From Centrapalus pauciflorus (taxonomy: Eukaryota; Streptophyta; Magnoliopsida; Asterales; Asteraceae), in assembly GCA_020465985.1 (NCBI GenBank), contig JAANYP010000748.1, positions 38,501 to 102,500 of the forward strand: 64,000 nt of DNA. Reading direction: 5' to 3'. A program made the position numbers and the translations under genes. How positions within the stretch are numbered: the stretch's first letter is position 1; each line of letters starts with the position of its first letter. Below, piece after piece: positions 30,710 to 42,781 of the stretch. The notes under the pieces were generated by a model that worked only from the letters and a program-made list of their open reading frames with translations, searched no databases and was not told the origin of the DNA.

Positions 30710-33586
30710 ATGTCAAATCTTCAAAGGTTTTTGGAAATGGACCACGAGGTCGGGAAGGCAAACACTCCGCCTAAGCTGATGAAACTCGAGGATTACTACT
30801 GGTGAAAAGATCGGTTTGCCGATTTTGTGCGCTTTAATGACATGCGCATGTGGGTATGTATTGACGAAGGCTACATTCCACCAATTTCTGAAGTTGAAGG
30901 CCGTCAGAGAGTCTTATCATACCAAATGATGAAGGAGGATGATAAGAAACTGTATGAAGCCGAGAGCAGAGCGTTTTCGATAATTAGAATGGCGTTGCCT
31001 CAGGATATACTACACACATTTAGGACTCAAAAGACATCTAAGGAACTTTGGGAGTCACTAGAGAAGAGGTGTGAGGGTAATCCTAGGGTTCGACGAAAGC
31101 GTATGGAGCTGTTGAAACAACAGTTTGCGATTTTCAAGGCATTAAAGGATGAACAGCTGGATGATACCATCACCCGGTTCTATCATCTATTAACGGAACT
31201 TGAAAGTCACGGGATTGAGTATACTGACACCGACAAGAACAATAAGCTTCTTGATGCCTTACCAGCCAAATGGGCTATGTATGTGGCAATGATAAAGCTT
31301 AACGAGGACAAGTACTATACCCAATCTTTGGAGGATATTGTGGGAACGTTGCGAGCTTATCATTTCGAGCTACTGAAGGCCGAAACTGATTACGAACAAG
31401 TCCAGAATCCAGCGATGTATTTTGGAAAATCAACAAAACCTTCAGCGACCGCCGATCTGAAGACTGCTACAGCGTTTTTCACCGGAGAAACGTCGTCACC
31501 AGCAGAGTCTGATGACACACTGAACAGAGCGTTCTTAGGGTTGGGAAGCTCAGAAGAACAGCAACCTCAAGCAGCACAGGCGACGACATCTCAGAGCTAT
31601 TCTAAGATGCCCATGAGCGCGAAATCAGCGGAAGAACATTTGAATCTACTTGCTTCATTTGTGGCCGCATACGGGAACTGCGTTCAGTGAAAAATCAACG
31701 ATCCTGCTCTCTGGGATGAAGACTACGACCAGGTCGACCCTGATGATCTTGAGGAAATGGATCTTAAATGGCAACTGGCCATGGTAACCCAACGGGTTAA
31801 AAGATTCATCAAACGAACTGGGAGGAATCTGACGATGAACAATAAGGGGATTGGATTTGATAAGTCCAAGGTCAAGTGCTACAACTGTCAAGGTCTGGGA
31901 CACTTCGCCAGAGAATGTCAGAGACCGAAGGTAGAGACGTACCAAGGGCAGAGTCAGCATCAGGGACAGTTTCAGAATCAGTCTCAACAACGGTACCTTC
32001 CGAGTTCATCTGCCGGTCAAGCCAATCTAGCTGGTCTGCTATCAAATGTCACATCAGACAGACAGCTGGATGGTACCTATGACTGGAGTTCGCATCCGGA
32101 ATCAAATGCTAGAGCCTTCATGGCTGAAGTCACGAAGAATGGATGTGAAGGGGAAGAGCAGACCACAAGGGACAGCAGTCCGATGTGGGTGGAGAAAACG
32201 AATGATCAGACGCTTCTGGAGTTTGCCGCTCAAATGGCCAACGTGGAATCCGACCACACAAAGGTTAGTCTGACTTACTCTCTTTTTCATGAATTATGCT
32301 TGTTATGTGTTACTTCTAATGATAGGTTAAATCTAGTCTTAGAATCACATCAAACCATAACTGCTCAAAATGAGTCTTTAAAGGTTGATAACGCTAGCCT
32401 AAACGACATTAAGCAAGATCTTAAGGAAAAACTAAAGGCTGATGCTCAAGATGTAATAGTTCTGAAAGACAAACTGAGTGAGCAGTGTGTTAGGTTAGAG
32501 CTTATGTATGAGCATGTAGAGGCCTTGACCAAAAATCTTAAGGATAAAGACATAGAGCTAGCTGAAACAAAGGTAAAGGTAGCAGAGGCCAATAGTTAGC
32601 TAGAAAAGTTTAGGAATTCAAGCATGAACCTAGGGAAAGTTTTAGATGCACAACGTCAATCTAAAAAGCCTGTAGGTCTAGGATTTCACGAAATTCCTCC
32701 ACCTTTTAATGCAAACTACGTGCCTCAACCTCAGGAGAAAACTGATAAATCAGTAGACTTAGAGGACTTACCTGCACCTATATCTGAGCCTGAAATAGAA
32801 AATATACCTAAGGTGGCTGACACAACTGTCAAGGTTAAGAAAGTCAAATTTGTGTCTTCCTCCAGTGAAACACCTGCAGGAAAACAGAAAATTGATTTTA
32901 ATGATCAGGACGATGAGCCAGTCGCAATAGATGTACAAAAGGACCAAGACACTAGTGAGACACCTAAGTCTAAGGGCTCACAAAAGAAGCCAATAGACAA
33001 AATGTCATGCTTTAGATGTCACGAGAGGGGGCATGTTGCTTCTACCTGTCCACATAGGAAAGTTGATACGACACATAAGACAGTGAAGCCGGAACAGCCG
33101 AAACCCTCAACAAGTGTGGCGAGCACTAGTAGTTCTCAGAGTACCGAGAAAACTGTGCAGGCCGCACCAAAACAAGTTGTGAAACAAACACCGGTTAAGG
33201 TTGGACCAAAAGAAGTGCTTAGGACAAATTCACCGAATCGTGTAATTAATCAATCTAGGTCAGCACCTCAACAAGTCTATAGGAGCACAACACCTAGCAG
33301 GGCACACACTCCAGTTAGGTCACATACTCCCGTTAGACATTACGCACCGGTAAGAGCTCAGGGATCACAATCTGAAATGCAATATAATCGAAATTATTCG
33401 AGAGCTCCACAACAAATGCCTACTCAAAGGCAAAGAGTGAATTTACATCACTCGGCACCACAACAAACTCCTGTTCAATGACCCAAGTCACCTGAAAGGC
33501 GAGATGGGTATTTGAAAGAGTTTAAGTATGTGGACGAGAATGGTATAACCAAGTCAGTTATGGCTTGGGTTCCCGGTGATAACTAA
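30710..33586 (+). pseudogene. gag: Element D gag with four nonsense codons
   Basis: Homologue of the 958-residue gag of A in a single register from ATG 30710 to TAA 33584-33586. In-frame stops are at 30803-30805 (TGG-type codon now TGA), 31688-31690, 32597-32599 and 33479-33481; all are explained by substitutions. Both CCHC knuckles (CYNCQGLGHFAREC and CFRCHERGHVASTC) and the coiled-coil segment remain recognisable. The stop at codon 32 means no particle protein is made from this start. Confidence 0.9.
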
Positions 33587-33607
33587 CCTATTTTCTTTCA
33601 TGTGCAG
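33583..33607 (+). promoter_or_regulatory. Splice-acceptor-like site at the D gag-pol junction
   Basis: CTAAC at 33583-33587 overlaps the gag TAA, then a T-rich stretch, then TGTGCAG ending at 33607, with pol opening at 33608. This is the same layout as in A at 21001-20976. Confidence 0.45.
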
Positions 33608-36600
33608 GAGATTACCACAGGTCTAAACAACAAATGGTTCGTCGACAGTGGATGCTCCAGGCACATGACAGGGGAACGAAGTCTCCTTACAGACTTCAAG
33701 GGTGGGAATAGGGGATTTGTATCATTCGCGGGTAATAAAGGAGGAACTATCACTGGAACTGGAGAAGTCACTAATGGGACGATTACATTGGATCAAGTTT
33801 ATCACGTTGATAAACTGGTTCATAATCTCATTAGTGTATCTCAAATCTGTGATAGGAAGAATTCAGTGCTTTTTACTGACACTGAAGCGTTAGTGCTAAA
33901 ACCGGGATTCAAGATACCTGAAGATTGGATATTGATGCGGGCACCAAGGAAGAATGACTTGTACATGCTCGATATGAACAAGCCGGATACTTCGATGGGT
34001 CCGATCTGCTTACTATCAAAAGCTTCGGAGACTGAACCAGTGTTGTGGCACAGACGCATGGCTCACTTGCACCTAAGAAAGATGAACTACATAACGAAGA
34101 ATGGGTTGGTGCAAGGTGTGCCTATGAAGAGCTTTCAGTTCGAGGACAAGTGTCTACCATGCAAGAAGGGCAAACAACATAAGAAGACACACAAGTCCAA
34201 GACACAGAACTCCATAACCTCAACATTCGATTTGTTGCATATGGATCTCTTCGGTCCAATCAACAAAAGGAGTATATGAGGTAGTTGGTATTGTTTAGTT
34301 ATCACTGACGATTACTCACGCTTTTCTTGGGTTTTCTTTCTAGGTACAAAGGACGAGACGGCTTCCAAGCTCATCGGGTTCTTAGACCAAGTGGAGAATT
34401 CCTACGGAACACGGGTTAAAAGGATACGTAGTGATAATGGAACTGAGTTCAAAAACACTGTAATTGGTATATATTGTCTCTCAAAGGGCATAGTGCATCA
34501 ATTTAGTGCACCATATGAACCTCAACAAAATGGGGTGGCCGAACGTAAAAACAGGACACTGATTGAGGCAGCTAGGACTATGTTGTCGGATTCAAAGCTT
34601 CCTACCATGTTTTGGGGGGAGGCAGTGAATACCGCATGTCACATTTTAAACAGAGTCCTAACTGTCAAATCTTTGAACAAAACCTGTTATGAAATTTTGA
34701 ATAAAAGGCCACCTAATTTAACTGGATTCGAACTGTTTGGGGTACCATGCACTCTTTTGCGTACAAAACATCAACCAAAGTTTGGTGAAAAGGCTGACGA
34801 AGGATACTTCCTAGGTTATGTGCCGAACTCACCAAACAAACGGGTTTTTAACAAAACAAATGGTTCGGTTGAGATTGTGTATAACATTGATGTCACAAGT
34901 TATACACATGAACCCCAAACAGGTCCGGAATGGATATTTGACTATGATAAATTATTTGAGTCATTTAACATTCCTTTGGATGAAAATGCAGGTATAATCG
35001 AAAAGGACATGGCGACGTTACATCTGAATGACGAAGGTCATACCTTTCCGAGGACCACATTTCAATCCGTATCCGAGCCTACTGCGACTGAAGATGGATC
35101 TCCAGAAGTTACCAATCCAGAGGCACCTACAACTGAGAATCAGAATCAGCCAACAAGTTCCAACTCTGAGGAAAATGTCCATGAGGAAGAAAATGTGGAA
35201 GCTGAGACTGTTCCCCCACTAGGTGAAATAGGATCCAACTTAGGAGATAATCTGACTGTTGACGAGATAGAGACCTCTAGGATCAACAAAAATCATCCTA
35301 TAGAAAGCATCATAGGAAATCCTAACGAGGGTGTGAAGACTAGGAGTAGTTTAAATAACAACACTGTGTTGTTGTCGATGATAAATGACTCCGAGGCATA
35401 TCATACCTGTCTCTATTCGTGTTTCATATCGCAAGTAGAGCCTAAGAATGTGCAAATGGCACTTAAGGATAACTCCTGGGTTGAAGCGATGCAGGAAGAA
35501 CTTTCACAATTTAGGAAACTAGAAGTGTGGGAGTTAGTTCCATTACCTCGAGGAGAAGTTGCAATAGGAACCAAATGGGTTTTTAAGTGCAAGAGAGATG
35601 ATCGGGGTATAGTCACTCGCAACAAGGCTAGGCTAGTTGTAAAGGGTTTCAACCAAGAGGAGGGAATCGATTACAATGAGGTGTTTGAACCAGTAGCAAG
35701 GCTGGAAGCCATTAGGTTGTTTTTAGCTTTTGCCTCCTTCAAGGGCTTTAAGGTCTATCAATTAGATGTAAAGAGTGCTTTCCTCTACGAGAAAGTGAAG
35801 GAGCTGGTGTATGTAGAACAGCCGCCCGGATTTACAGATCCAAAATATCCTGATAGAGTATATCGTTTAGATAAGGCTCTATATGGATTGGATCAAGCAC
35901 CAAGGGCGTGGTACGAGACTCTATCCAACCATTTATTAGAGAACGGGTTTGAACGGGATAGGATAGATAGTACGCTGTTTGTTAAGAGGAAGGGAGATAA
36001 TTTCATCTTGGTACAAGTGTACGTCGATGATATCATTTTTGGATCATCAGACGAGCAGATGTGCAAAGATTTCGAGAAGGTGATGAAGTCGAAATTCGAG
36101 ATGAGTGCTATGGGAGAGTTAAATTTCTTTTTGGGGTTACAAGTTGACCAGAAGAAGGATGGTATATTTATCCATCAGACGAAGTATGTCTATGACATAT
36201 TAGAGCGCTTCGGGATGGAAGGAACAAAATTGACTGCCCATTTCAGCACGCCGATTCAAGTGAATCACAATCTCGGATCGGGTACTGAAAGTGATACCGA
36301 TGTGGATCCGACGTTATATCGGGCCATGATTGGATCACTTATGTATTTAACTGCTTCAAGACCTGACATTATGTTTGCTGTGTGTATTTGTGCTAGGTTT
36401 CAAGCGAATCCGAAGGAGATGCATATGAAAGCTGTGAAGCGGATTCTACGATACCTCAAGTCGAAACTGAAGCTGGGACTTTGGTATCACGCGGAGGGAG
36501 ATCTAGAGTTGGAGGCATTCACGGATTCTGACTACGGAGGATGCAGCTTGACGCGCAAATCAACAACTGTAGGTTGTCAATTCCTAGGAGGGAGACTGGT

Positions 36601-36976
36601 ATCCTGGCAATGCAAGAAACAGACGTCGGTAGCCGTGTCAACGTGCGAGGCCGAGTATGTTGCTGTCGGTAGTTGCTGCTCACAGGTTCTGTGGATACAA
36701 CAACAATTGCGGGATTAGGGTTTGGCTTACACTCAAACTCCAATTAGGATAGACAATCAATCTACAATTGTTATAACGAATAATCCAGTTAAACACAACA
36801 AAACAAAGCACATAGACATTAGGCATCATTTTATTCGTGATTGTGCTGAAAAGAACTTAATCAAATTGGTAAAAGTGGCAACGGAAGATAATAATGCAGA
36901 TTTATTTACCAAAGCATTTGATAAGTCACGGTTTGAGTATTTAATTCAACTGAATGGAATGCGCAACCCAGAGTAA
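33608..36976 (+). pseudogene. pol: Element D pol with two nonsense codons
   Basis: Single register from the acceptor-like CAG to TAA at 36974-36976. Stops interrupt it at 34277-34279 and 36716-36718. Order: protease with DSG at 33644-33652; gag-pre-integrase LWHRRM near 34050; integrase core with RSDNGTEF near 34430 and NGVAERKNR near 34535; RT with WVFKCKRD, LDVKSAFL, YVDDIIFGS at 36020 onward and GELNFFLGLQV; RNase H with TDSDYGG near 36525 and CEAEYVAVGS near 36645. The RT motifs match the Sirevirus clade. There are no frameshifts, in contrast to A, which makes D the better reference for this family in the window. Confidence 0.92.
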
Positions 36977-39094
36977 TTTAACCTTAGTAGTAGTTTATTT
37001 TCTTTTATAGCTGTAGTATTTCTTTCTTTTTATAGTAAGTCTGCTAATTTAGGATAGTTTTAAGTTTCTATTTTTAGTAACTTAGTAGGTTATCTTCTTT
37101 TAGTGCTTTTTCTAATGAAAAACAAAAAAAAAAGAGAGAAAATCAAAAAAATACAAAAAAAGAGAATATCAGAAAATGAGTTAAGTCTTAGAAGCATAGG
37201 TTCAAAGTGACGAAAATTAGCACAGTCGTTACAAACTCTAAGTGTTTAGGCTTTCACACATAATGCAACTAAAATTCTAAGTGTTATACTTTATTTTAGT
37301 TTGATGTGTTGGTAGGCATAATACATATAGGGAGTCTCAAGGCAAATAAAATAATCAAGAAAAAGTCGAACGTGTCACTAACTTAGATGTATGACCAATT
37401 GGTCTTAATTTTTATGTACAAGACGTACAAACTTTGAGTCTAAATGAGGTATGCAAACTTTCTGGGGATGTATAGCAACATCAAATACATCTTAAAATGG
37501 AAAGAATAGAAAAATCATACAAAATTGAGAGTCGAAAACATGTAACTCTGTTGTACGTAAGTACAGACCTGTTGCCTCTGTTTAGATTCGGGTTGGCAAG
37601 ATATGTCGCTTTGTTGTACGTCGGTACAGACCTGTCACCGCTATCTTGCTAACTTTAAGAATAAACCTTAAGTCAAACTAAGTCACTTTGTTGTATGAAA
37701 ATACAGACCTGTGTCCGATGTTTGTCTTTTAAAGAAAGTTTGCAAATACCAACAAGTTAGGATCTTTGTCTGTATGCCTTGATCATAAAAGTATGTCTAT
37801 GTCTGGGTCACGTAAGATAACTTCATGATAAATAAAAATGCCAAAGGATATTCCGAAATGTAGAATGTTTAAAGGGGTAAATACCAACAATCGGCTAAAT
37901 GGGTATTTCACGACAAACAATCAAAGGAATCAAAAATTCCTAAGTGTGAAAGTTTAAGTACTGAAAGTGAGTATCTGACATCGCTATCTGATTGAACCTT
38001 TCTTTGACTATACTCATCAAAAATGTTTTGTTTAGCGTTTAGCTTAGGTTGCATATTTTAATAAGTATAGCTTAGGTCTAAGTTAAATTTTTGGTTAAAA
38101 TTTTAAATTTTGTTTTTATTTTATTTTATTTTATTTTTACTTAGGAAAAAGGTCAAACATTATTGAGGGTGCATTAACAGTTGGATAAAATAAACACTGC
38201 GTGAAAATCTTGTGCTTCGGGTAAAGGATTAGGCATAGTTTGTTCCGTTACACAATACCGTGGAAAAAGTTGAAAAAGTTGAAGTTATTTCAAGATTTTT
38301 GAAATTTTTCTAAGTGTTTGGTGTTATTCGAGTTTAGCTTAAACTCGAAATTTGATGGTTTCGAATCTGTCAGTAGATTCGACATTGGCCTTAGATTCGA
38401 AGGTAGGTGGTATATATAGGTTAACAGTAACGTCATTAAGTCTTACCTGTTTTCGAATCTATATCCTCGAATCTATTTAGGCGATTTCGAATCTACCGGC
38501 TCGAATCTATCGTTTTCCACAAAAACGACAATTTGTCGAGTTTATTGATAAAGTGGTCGATTCTACTGATATATCTAGGTATAATCAACTTGGTTGTACA
38601 AGATTTATGTAGTTTTATACACCATATAAGCCAAAATCATCGATTGTTGAAGGTTTATGGGTCTAAGTCGTGTTTTTCAAAATTACAAACTTTGGACCAG
38701 TAAATAGTCAAAGTAAATACATAAATCAGTGATTAGAACCTAGTTGGACTAATGTATGTGATTTTCTAAGTTCAAAATGGTTAAAATCATGGGTTTTGTT
38801 GAAGCATTGGGACGACGACTATTCGAATCTGTTCTTGGATTTTCTCGAGTTTGTCAGTAAACTCGAGAAGACCATGACATTCGAATCTGTCATCAAATTC
38901 GAAAAGTGGTTTATTTGAATCTGTCTATTCGAATTTGTCATTTTATTTGTATTATTCAATTTAAATTTAATTAAACTTCTAGAAATTTAATTGTGTTAGA
39001 TTTTGTACTTAAACAAGTTCAAAATAAATCAAATTTGAATTTAAACAAGTTTATTGATTTTTAATGATTCTAATAGTCTATCTACTGTGCAGAT
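36977..39094 (+). other. Element D pol-env spacer
   Basis: 2.1 kb non-coding, collinear with 17608-15377 of A. TTCGAA-type motifs cluster at 38330-38545 and 38820-38945. It includes three tetraloop hairpins and ends in TACTGTGCAG two bases before the env-position ATG. Confidence 0.8.
37552..37705 (+). ncRNA. Three tetraloop hairpins in the D spacer
   Basis: TGTAC-GTAA-GTACA (37552-37565), TGTAC-GTCG-GTACA (37615-37628) and TGTAT-GAAA-ATACA (37692-37705), each followed by GACCTGT. Order and spacing match A. Loops 1 and 3 fit the GNRA type in both copies. Confidence 0.55.
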
Positions 39095-42069
39095 ATGGCT
39101 GTTCGTGCATTCGTGCAGAAGCATAATATGGTCATTCTTGTTGAATCTAGGATTGCTTTTGCTTTATCTCACAATATTCAGATTGTAATTCCTAATGTTC
39201 GCCAATTCTATGATCATCTTCAGGTGGACTGCTCTGTCACCCCGACAGTGCTAAGAACAAGGATCGCAGGGCAACCGTTAGTGTTTTCCGCCGATATGCT
39301 GCGTCAAGTGTTGCAGCTAGGATCTCAAGAAGAGGAGTCTGGGCCTATTGACTTTCCACTAAGTATTAGGCAGGCAGCTTTTCAAAGAATGGGTTACAGC
39401 CAGGACGTTACAAAGGCGTCTTACATGAAGAGCGGGCTTATTGGCCAATGGAGATTTTTGGCTCATGTGTTTATGGTTTGTTTTGTAGCAAAGAAAGCCG
39501 GTTTTGACTATATAGTCTCGAAGATCCAGTCTGGGATGATTGCGTTAGTGTATAATCGGCCATTCAGTTTTTCGAAAATGTTTTTCTCCGAATTTGTTCA
39601 TCAAATCACCGCTCCAGAGCATCAACAATTCCTGCTGTATCCACGATTCATAATGATGCTTATCAGGCATTTCTTGCCGAATTTGCCTCAGCTGAATGAT
39701 ATCCAAAGCGTCGCAGTGATGGATAAAAGAATTTTTGCTGATTGCTCCTCACACAGAGGAAGGCTGGCGGTTCCGGTCGAGCGACCGTTGTTTGGAGCTA
39801 TTTTGGATAGGAATTTTGAAGCCCCAGATATTGCCAACTGGGCAGGGGAAGTTGAAGCTCAACCTAGACAACCACCACAACAACAACGACAACAACCACA
39901 GCCACCGCGAGCACAACAACAAAGGCGAAGACAAAGAGCTACTACGAGTCAGACTCAGGCATCAAGGCCTTCCACAAGTCAACAACCAGAGATACAGGGC
40001 CCTTCGAATATTCCAAGTGAATCTGATCAGTTGTGTCAGACGTTACATGAAATTTGGGAAGCAGGTCCTCATGCCAATGAAGACATATCTGCAGCGTTGG
40101 TGGGAGAACTACTTGAGCCTCCAGAGGGAGAAGAAGATGTGCTTCGGGATGTTGAAGAATATGAACCAGAGCAGACTGGAAATGATGAGTCATCATCTGC
40201 TACTGAGTCAGAAGAAATGGAGGAGATAGAGGCTGAAGCTCCAGAGTCTGTATCTACTAAACCAACCGTTCGAATAGAGACTTATGGATCTAGATTAGTG
40301 GTTATTAATGAAGAGGCTTCAAGGAGGCGCGCATCAAGAGAATCTGATGACTCCGATTTTGAAGAAGTAGAGGTTGCACCGTTAGTGACAAGGCAACGGG
40401 CCAAGCGTCACAGATTTATGCAAGGATCATCTTCAGCCTCCGCAGAACAACCAGAAATTTCTCAACCTCAAAACCCTCAACCTCAAGAACCTCAAACCAC
40501 CATTCCACCACCACCACCTCAAGATGAACCATACATTCCATCGCCGATCATTCCAACTCTGATACAGTCCATTCCATCAACCTCATCCACATACGCCGAC
40601 AATCAAAGGTATCAACAGCTTAAAGCTCGTGTTGACTTCCAACATATCCAAATCTTAGGCCTAACAAAGGCAATCGGTGAGATTCAGGCTCATAATGCAA
40701 ATCTTAATAGTGAGAATTCTGATCTGAGAAAGATAGTGGAAAAGGTTCAGGAAGAGAACTTAGAGATCAAGACCTTTGTAGCCGATCAGTCAGCTGAGAT
40801 AAGGTCGATGCGCTCCCTAATTGAGCAGTTAATGAAAAATTTACAGGCTCAGGGGGAGACATCGTGCCGAGATCAAGAAGTGGGCAGGAAGGATGATGAT
40901 AATGATGAAGAAGACCAAGGCAATGATCCCAGCTCTCAAAGACAGGATGAGCCAGTAGATTTTTCTGCTGCTCAGGCTGCTCAATCTCAGGGGGAGCCAA
41001 GTCAAGCAGGAAGAGAAGTAGGAGAAGCTAGTTCATCTAAGCCTACGAATTCTGAGATTAGTGAGATGATTGATGCTCTCATGGATCTTGATGACGATCC
41101 GATGGATTTGGGTTTTGATTTTGAAGATGAAATGGAAGAGCTGGAAGAGGGTGAGTTTGTGCCTGAAGATATTGTTGACTGGAGATCAGATGATGAGGTA
41201 TGTGCTGATGAGGACGATGAAGCTGATGAGATCGTCGTGCAACAAAATCCTATCATTGATACATATGTGATAGAAGGAGATGATATTGTTAACATAGAAG
41301 TGGTGAATGCTGCGTTAAATGTTGAGCCATCAGTAGAGGAACCTGCCAGAGAACTAACGAATGAAGAAAAAAGAAAGTTGTGGTTCAGGGCTGAACAGAA
41401 GGAATTAGAGCTGAAAAAGAAGATAAGGGTGCCAGGAACTGGAAAGCTATCAGGAAGCATATTAAGCTGGTTCTTTGATCGAGAACTGCAACTATTCATA
41501 ATCAAGAGAAAAGACGGGCTCCAGTACCTGAGGCGAACTCTGAAAGCATTAAATTCACTGCCAAAGATTGAGATCAAGGCGTTAGCATGGAAAGAACTGA
41601 TTAATATTGGCAATGATCCCTATGCAGATGTAATTGCAAGAATCTAAGGAAAGAGGGAAGATCAAGGAAGTTTGAACGCCTAAATCCAAGGATAGGAAGA
41701 AGAGTAGAGGATCCTTCTAGAATTGATCCTCTAACTGGGCGTCCTTGGATGAAGAATCAGTACAAACCGGTAAGATGTCTAAGAAAGGTGCCGCTCAAAC
41801 CTATGCCACAGAATGTCTTGAAGAATCTGAATTGGTGGTATGTCGATGATACGGGAGAAGCGGTAATGGAAGCTTTTGAAGAAAATGTGATTCTTAAAAT
41901 CTATGATCCTCTTCATCTGGTAAACCTTTCTCGAGATGATCTTCAAATTTTGCATGCTCATAAGATCTCTAGTGACACTCATATGGATGGTGAGGATAGG
42001 AAATATGAGAATGTAGTTAAAGTGTGTATTGAAAAAGGTTTGTATGCTGGAAGTAGTTTGAATAAATAA
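39095..42069 (+). pseudogene. Element D env-position ORF, frameshifted near the end
   Basis: Homologue of the 1011-residue ORF of A. It starts at ATG 39095 just after a TGTGCAGAT acceptor-like sequence. About 20 residues following NMV (the LHPDHDL region of A) are missing near the N-terminus. The main frame runs to TAA 41645-41647, where one base is lost relative to A at the R-I-I-R-K-E region; the C-terminal part continues in another frame to 42069. Q-rich, coiled-coil, acidic and C-terminal blocks are all recognisable. Conservation of the frame for 850 codons suggests this ORF was under selection in the family. Confidence 0.88.
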
Positions 42070-42107
42070 TAAACAAAGTTCTTAATGAAATGTGTGAATT
42101 ATTAGAA

Positions 42108-42154
42108 GCTATCGTCAAGGGGGAGTCTGTTGGTACATCCTGTGTGACGATAGC
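42108..42154 (+). promoter_or_regulatory. Polypurine tract hairpin at the D 3' LTR junction
   Basis: Arms GCTATCGTCA (42108-42117) and TGACGATAGC (42145-42154) pair perfectly. The 27-base loop holds AGGGGGAGTC and the first 17 bases of the LTR. Confidence 0.8.
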
Positions 42155-42781
42155 AGTCTAAGTGATCCAACATTGTGGTTTAGCAAGTATTAGATATATA
42201 TGTTTATATATGGTTGATAATTATTATTGTTTGTGTGTTTGAACTTAATGTAACATATTACAAGAAGTTCAAACATAAAGATCAAAGATAAAATCAATCA
42301 TAAGATAAAAACATAAGATCCTACTCTAAGTTAATTAATTGAATGAGTAAATTCGAATCCTCAAAGGGCTAAGGTTCGAATCTAGGTTAGATTCGAATAA
42401 GCCAATTGGGCAGATTCGAATGTGTTGAGTGGCAGATTCGAGAATGTCAGTGAGGGCAAACTCGAATGGGCCTTGGGCCAGATTCGAGTTTAGCCCATGG
42501 CAGACTCGAATTAGCTTCTATAATTAGAGATAGACTCGAAATATTATCAGACTTTTTGCAGAATTCGAGAGTGATTAAGCATTAAGCGATTTCGAGTTTA
42601 TCATCAGTGTTAGAGCCGTTTAGGAGAGAATCAGTTTGTAGGTGCGTTCGTGTGTCGTTCGTGCAGCTTCTGATAGTCTCCGTGTTTCTGGTGAGAGTTG
42701 TTTCCGTCTACCCGTTAACGAGGATTCCGCACTCGTTGACGGTTCCGCGTCTAGATAGATCTGTCAGTGCAAGACCTTACA
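42128..42781 (+). mobile_element. Element D 3' LTR
   Basis: 654 bp, seven differences from the 5' LTR by my count. It preserves the TTCGAA motif cluster at 42350-42600. Confidence 0.95.

Larger units (their letters stand above)
29407..42781 (+). mobile_element. Copia/Sirevirus element D, full length 13.4 kb
   Basis: Same family and gene order as element A but on the plus strand: 5' LTR 29407-30060, primer site 30063-30075, gag, pol, spacer, env-position ORF, polypurine tract 42117-42125, 3' LTR 42128-42781. The flanks are GAAAT and GAAAC. The 654 bp LTRs differ at seven positions by my count, so D is older than A and younger than B. Gag has four and pol two in-frame stop codons, and the env-position ORF has a frameshift, so D encodes no complete product set. 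Confidence 0.95.
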
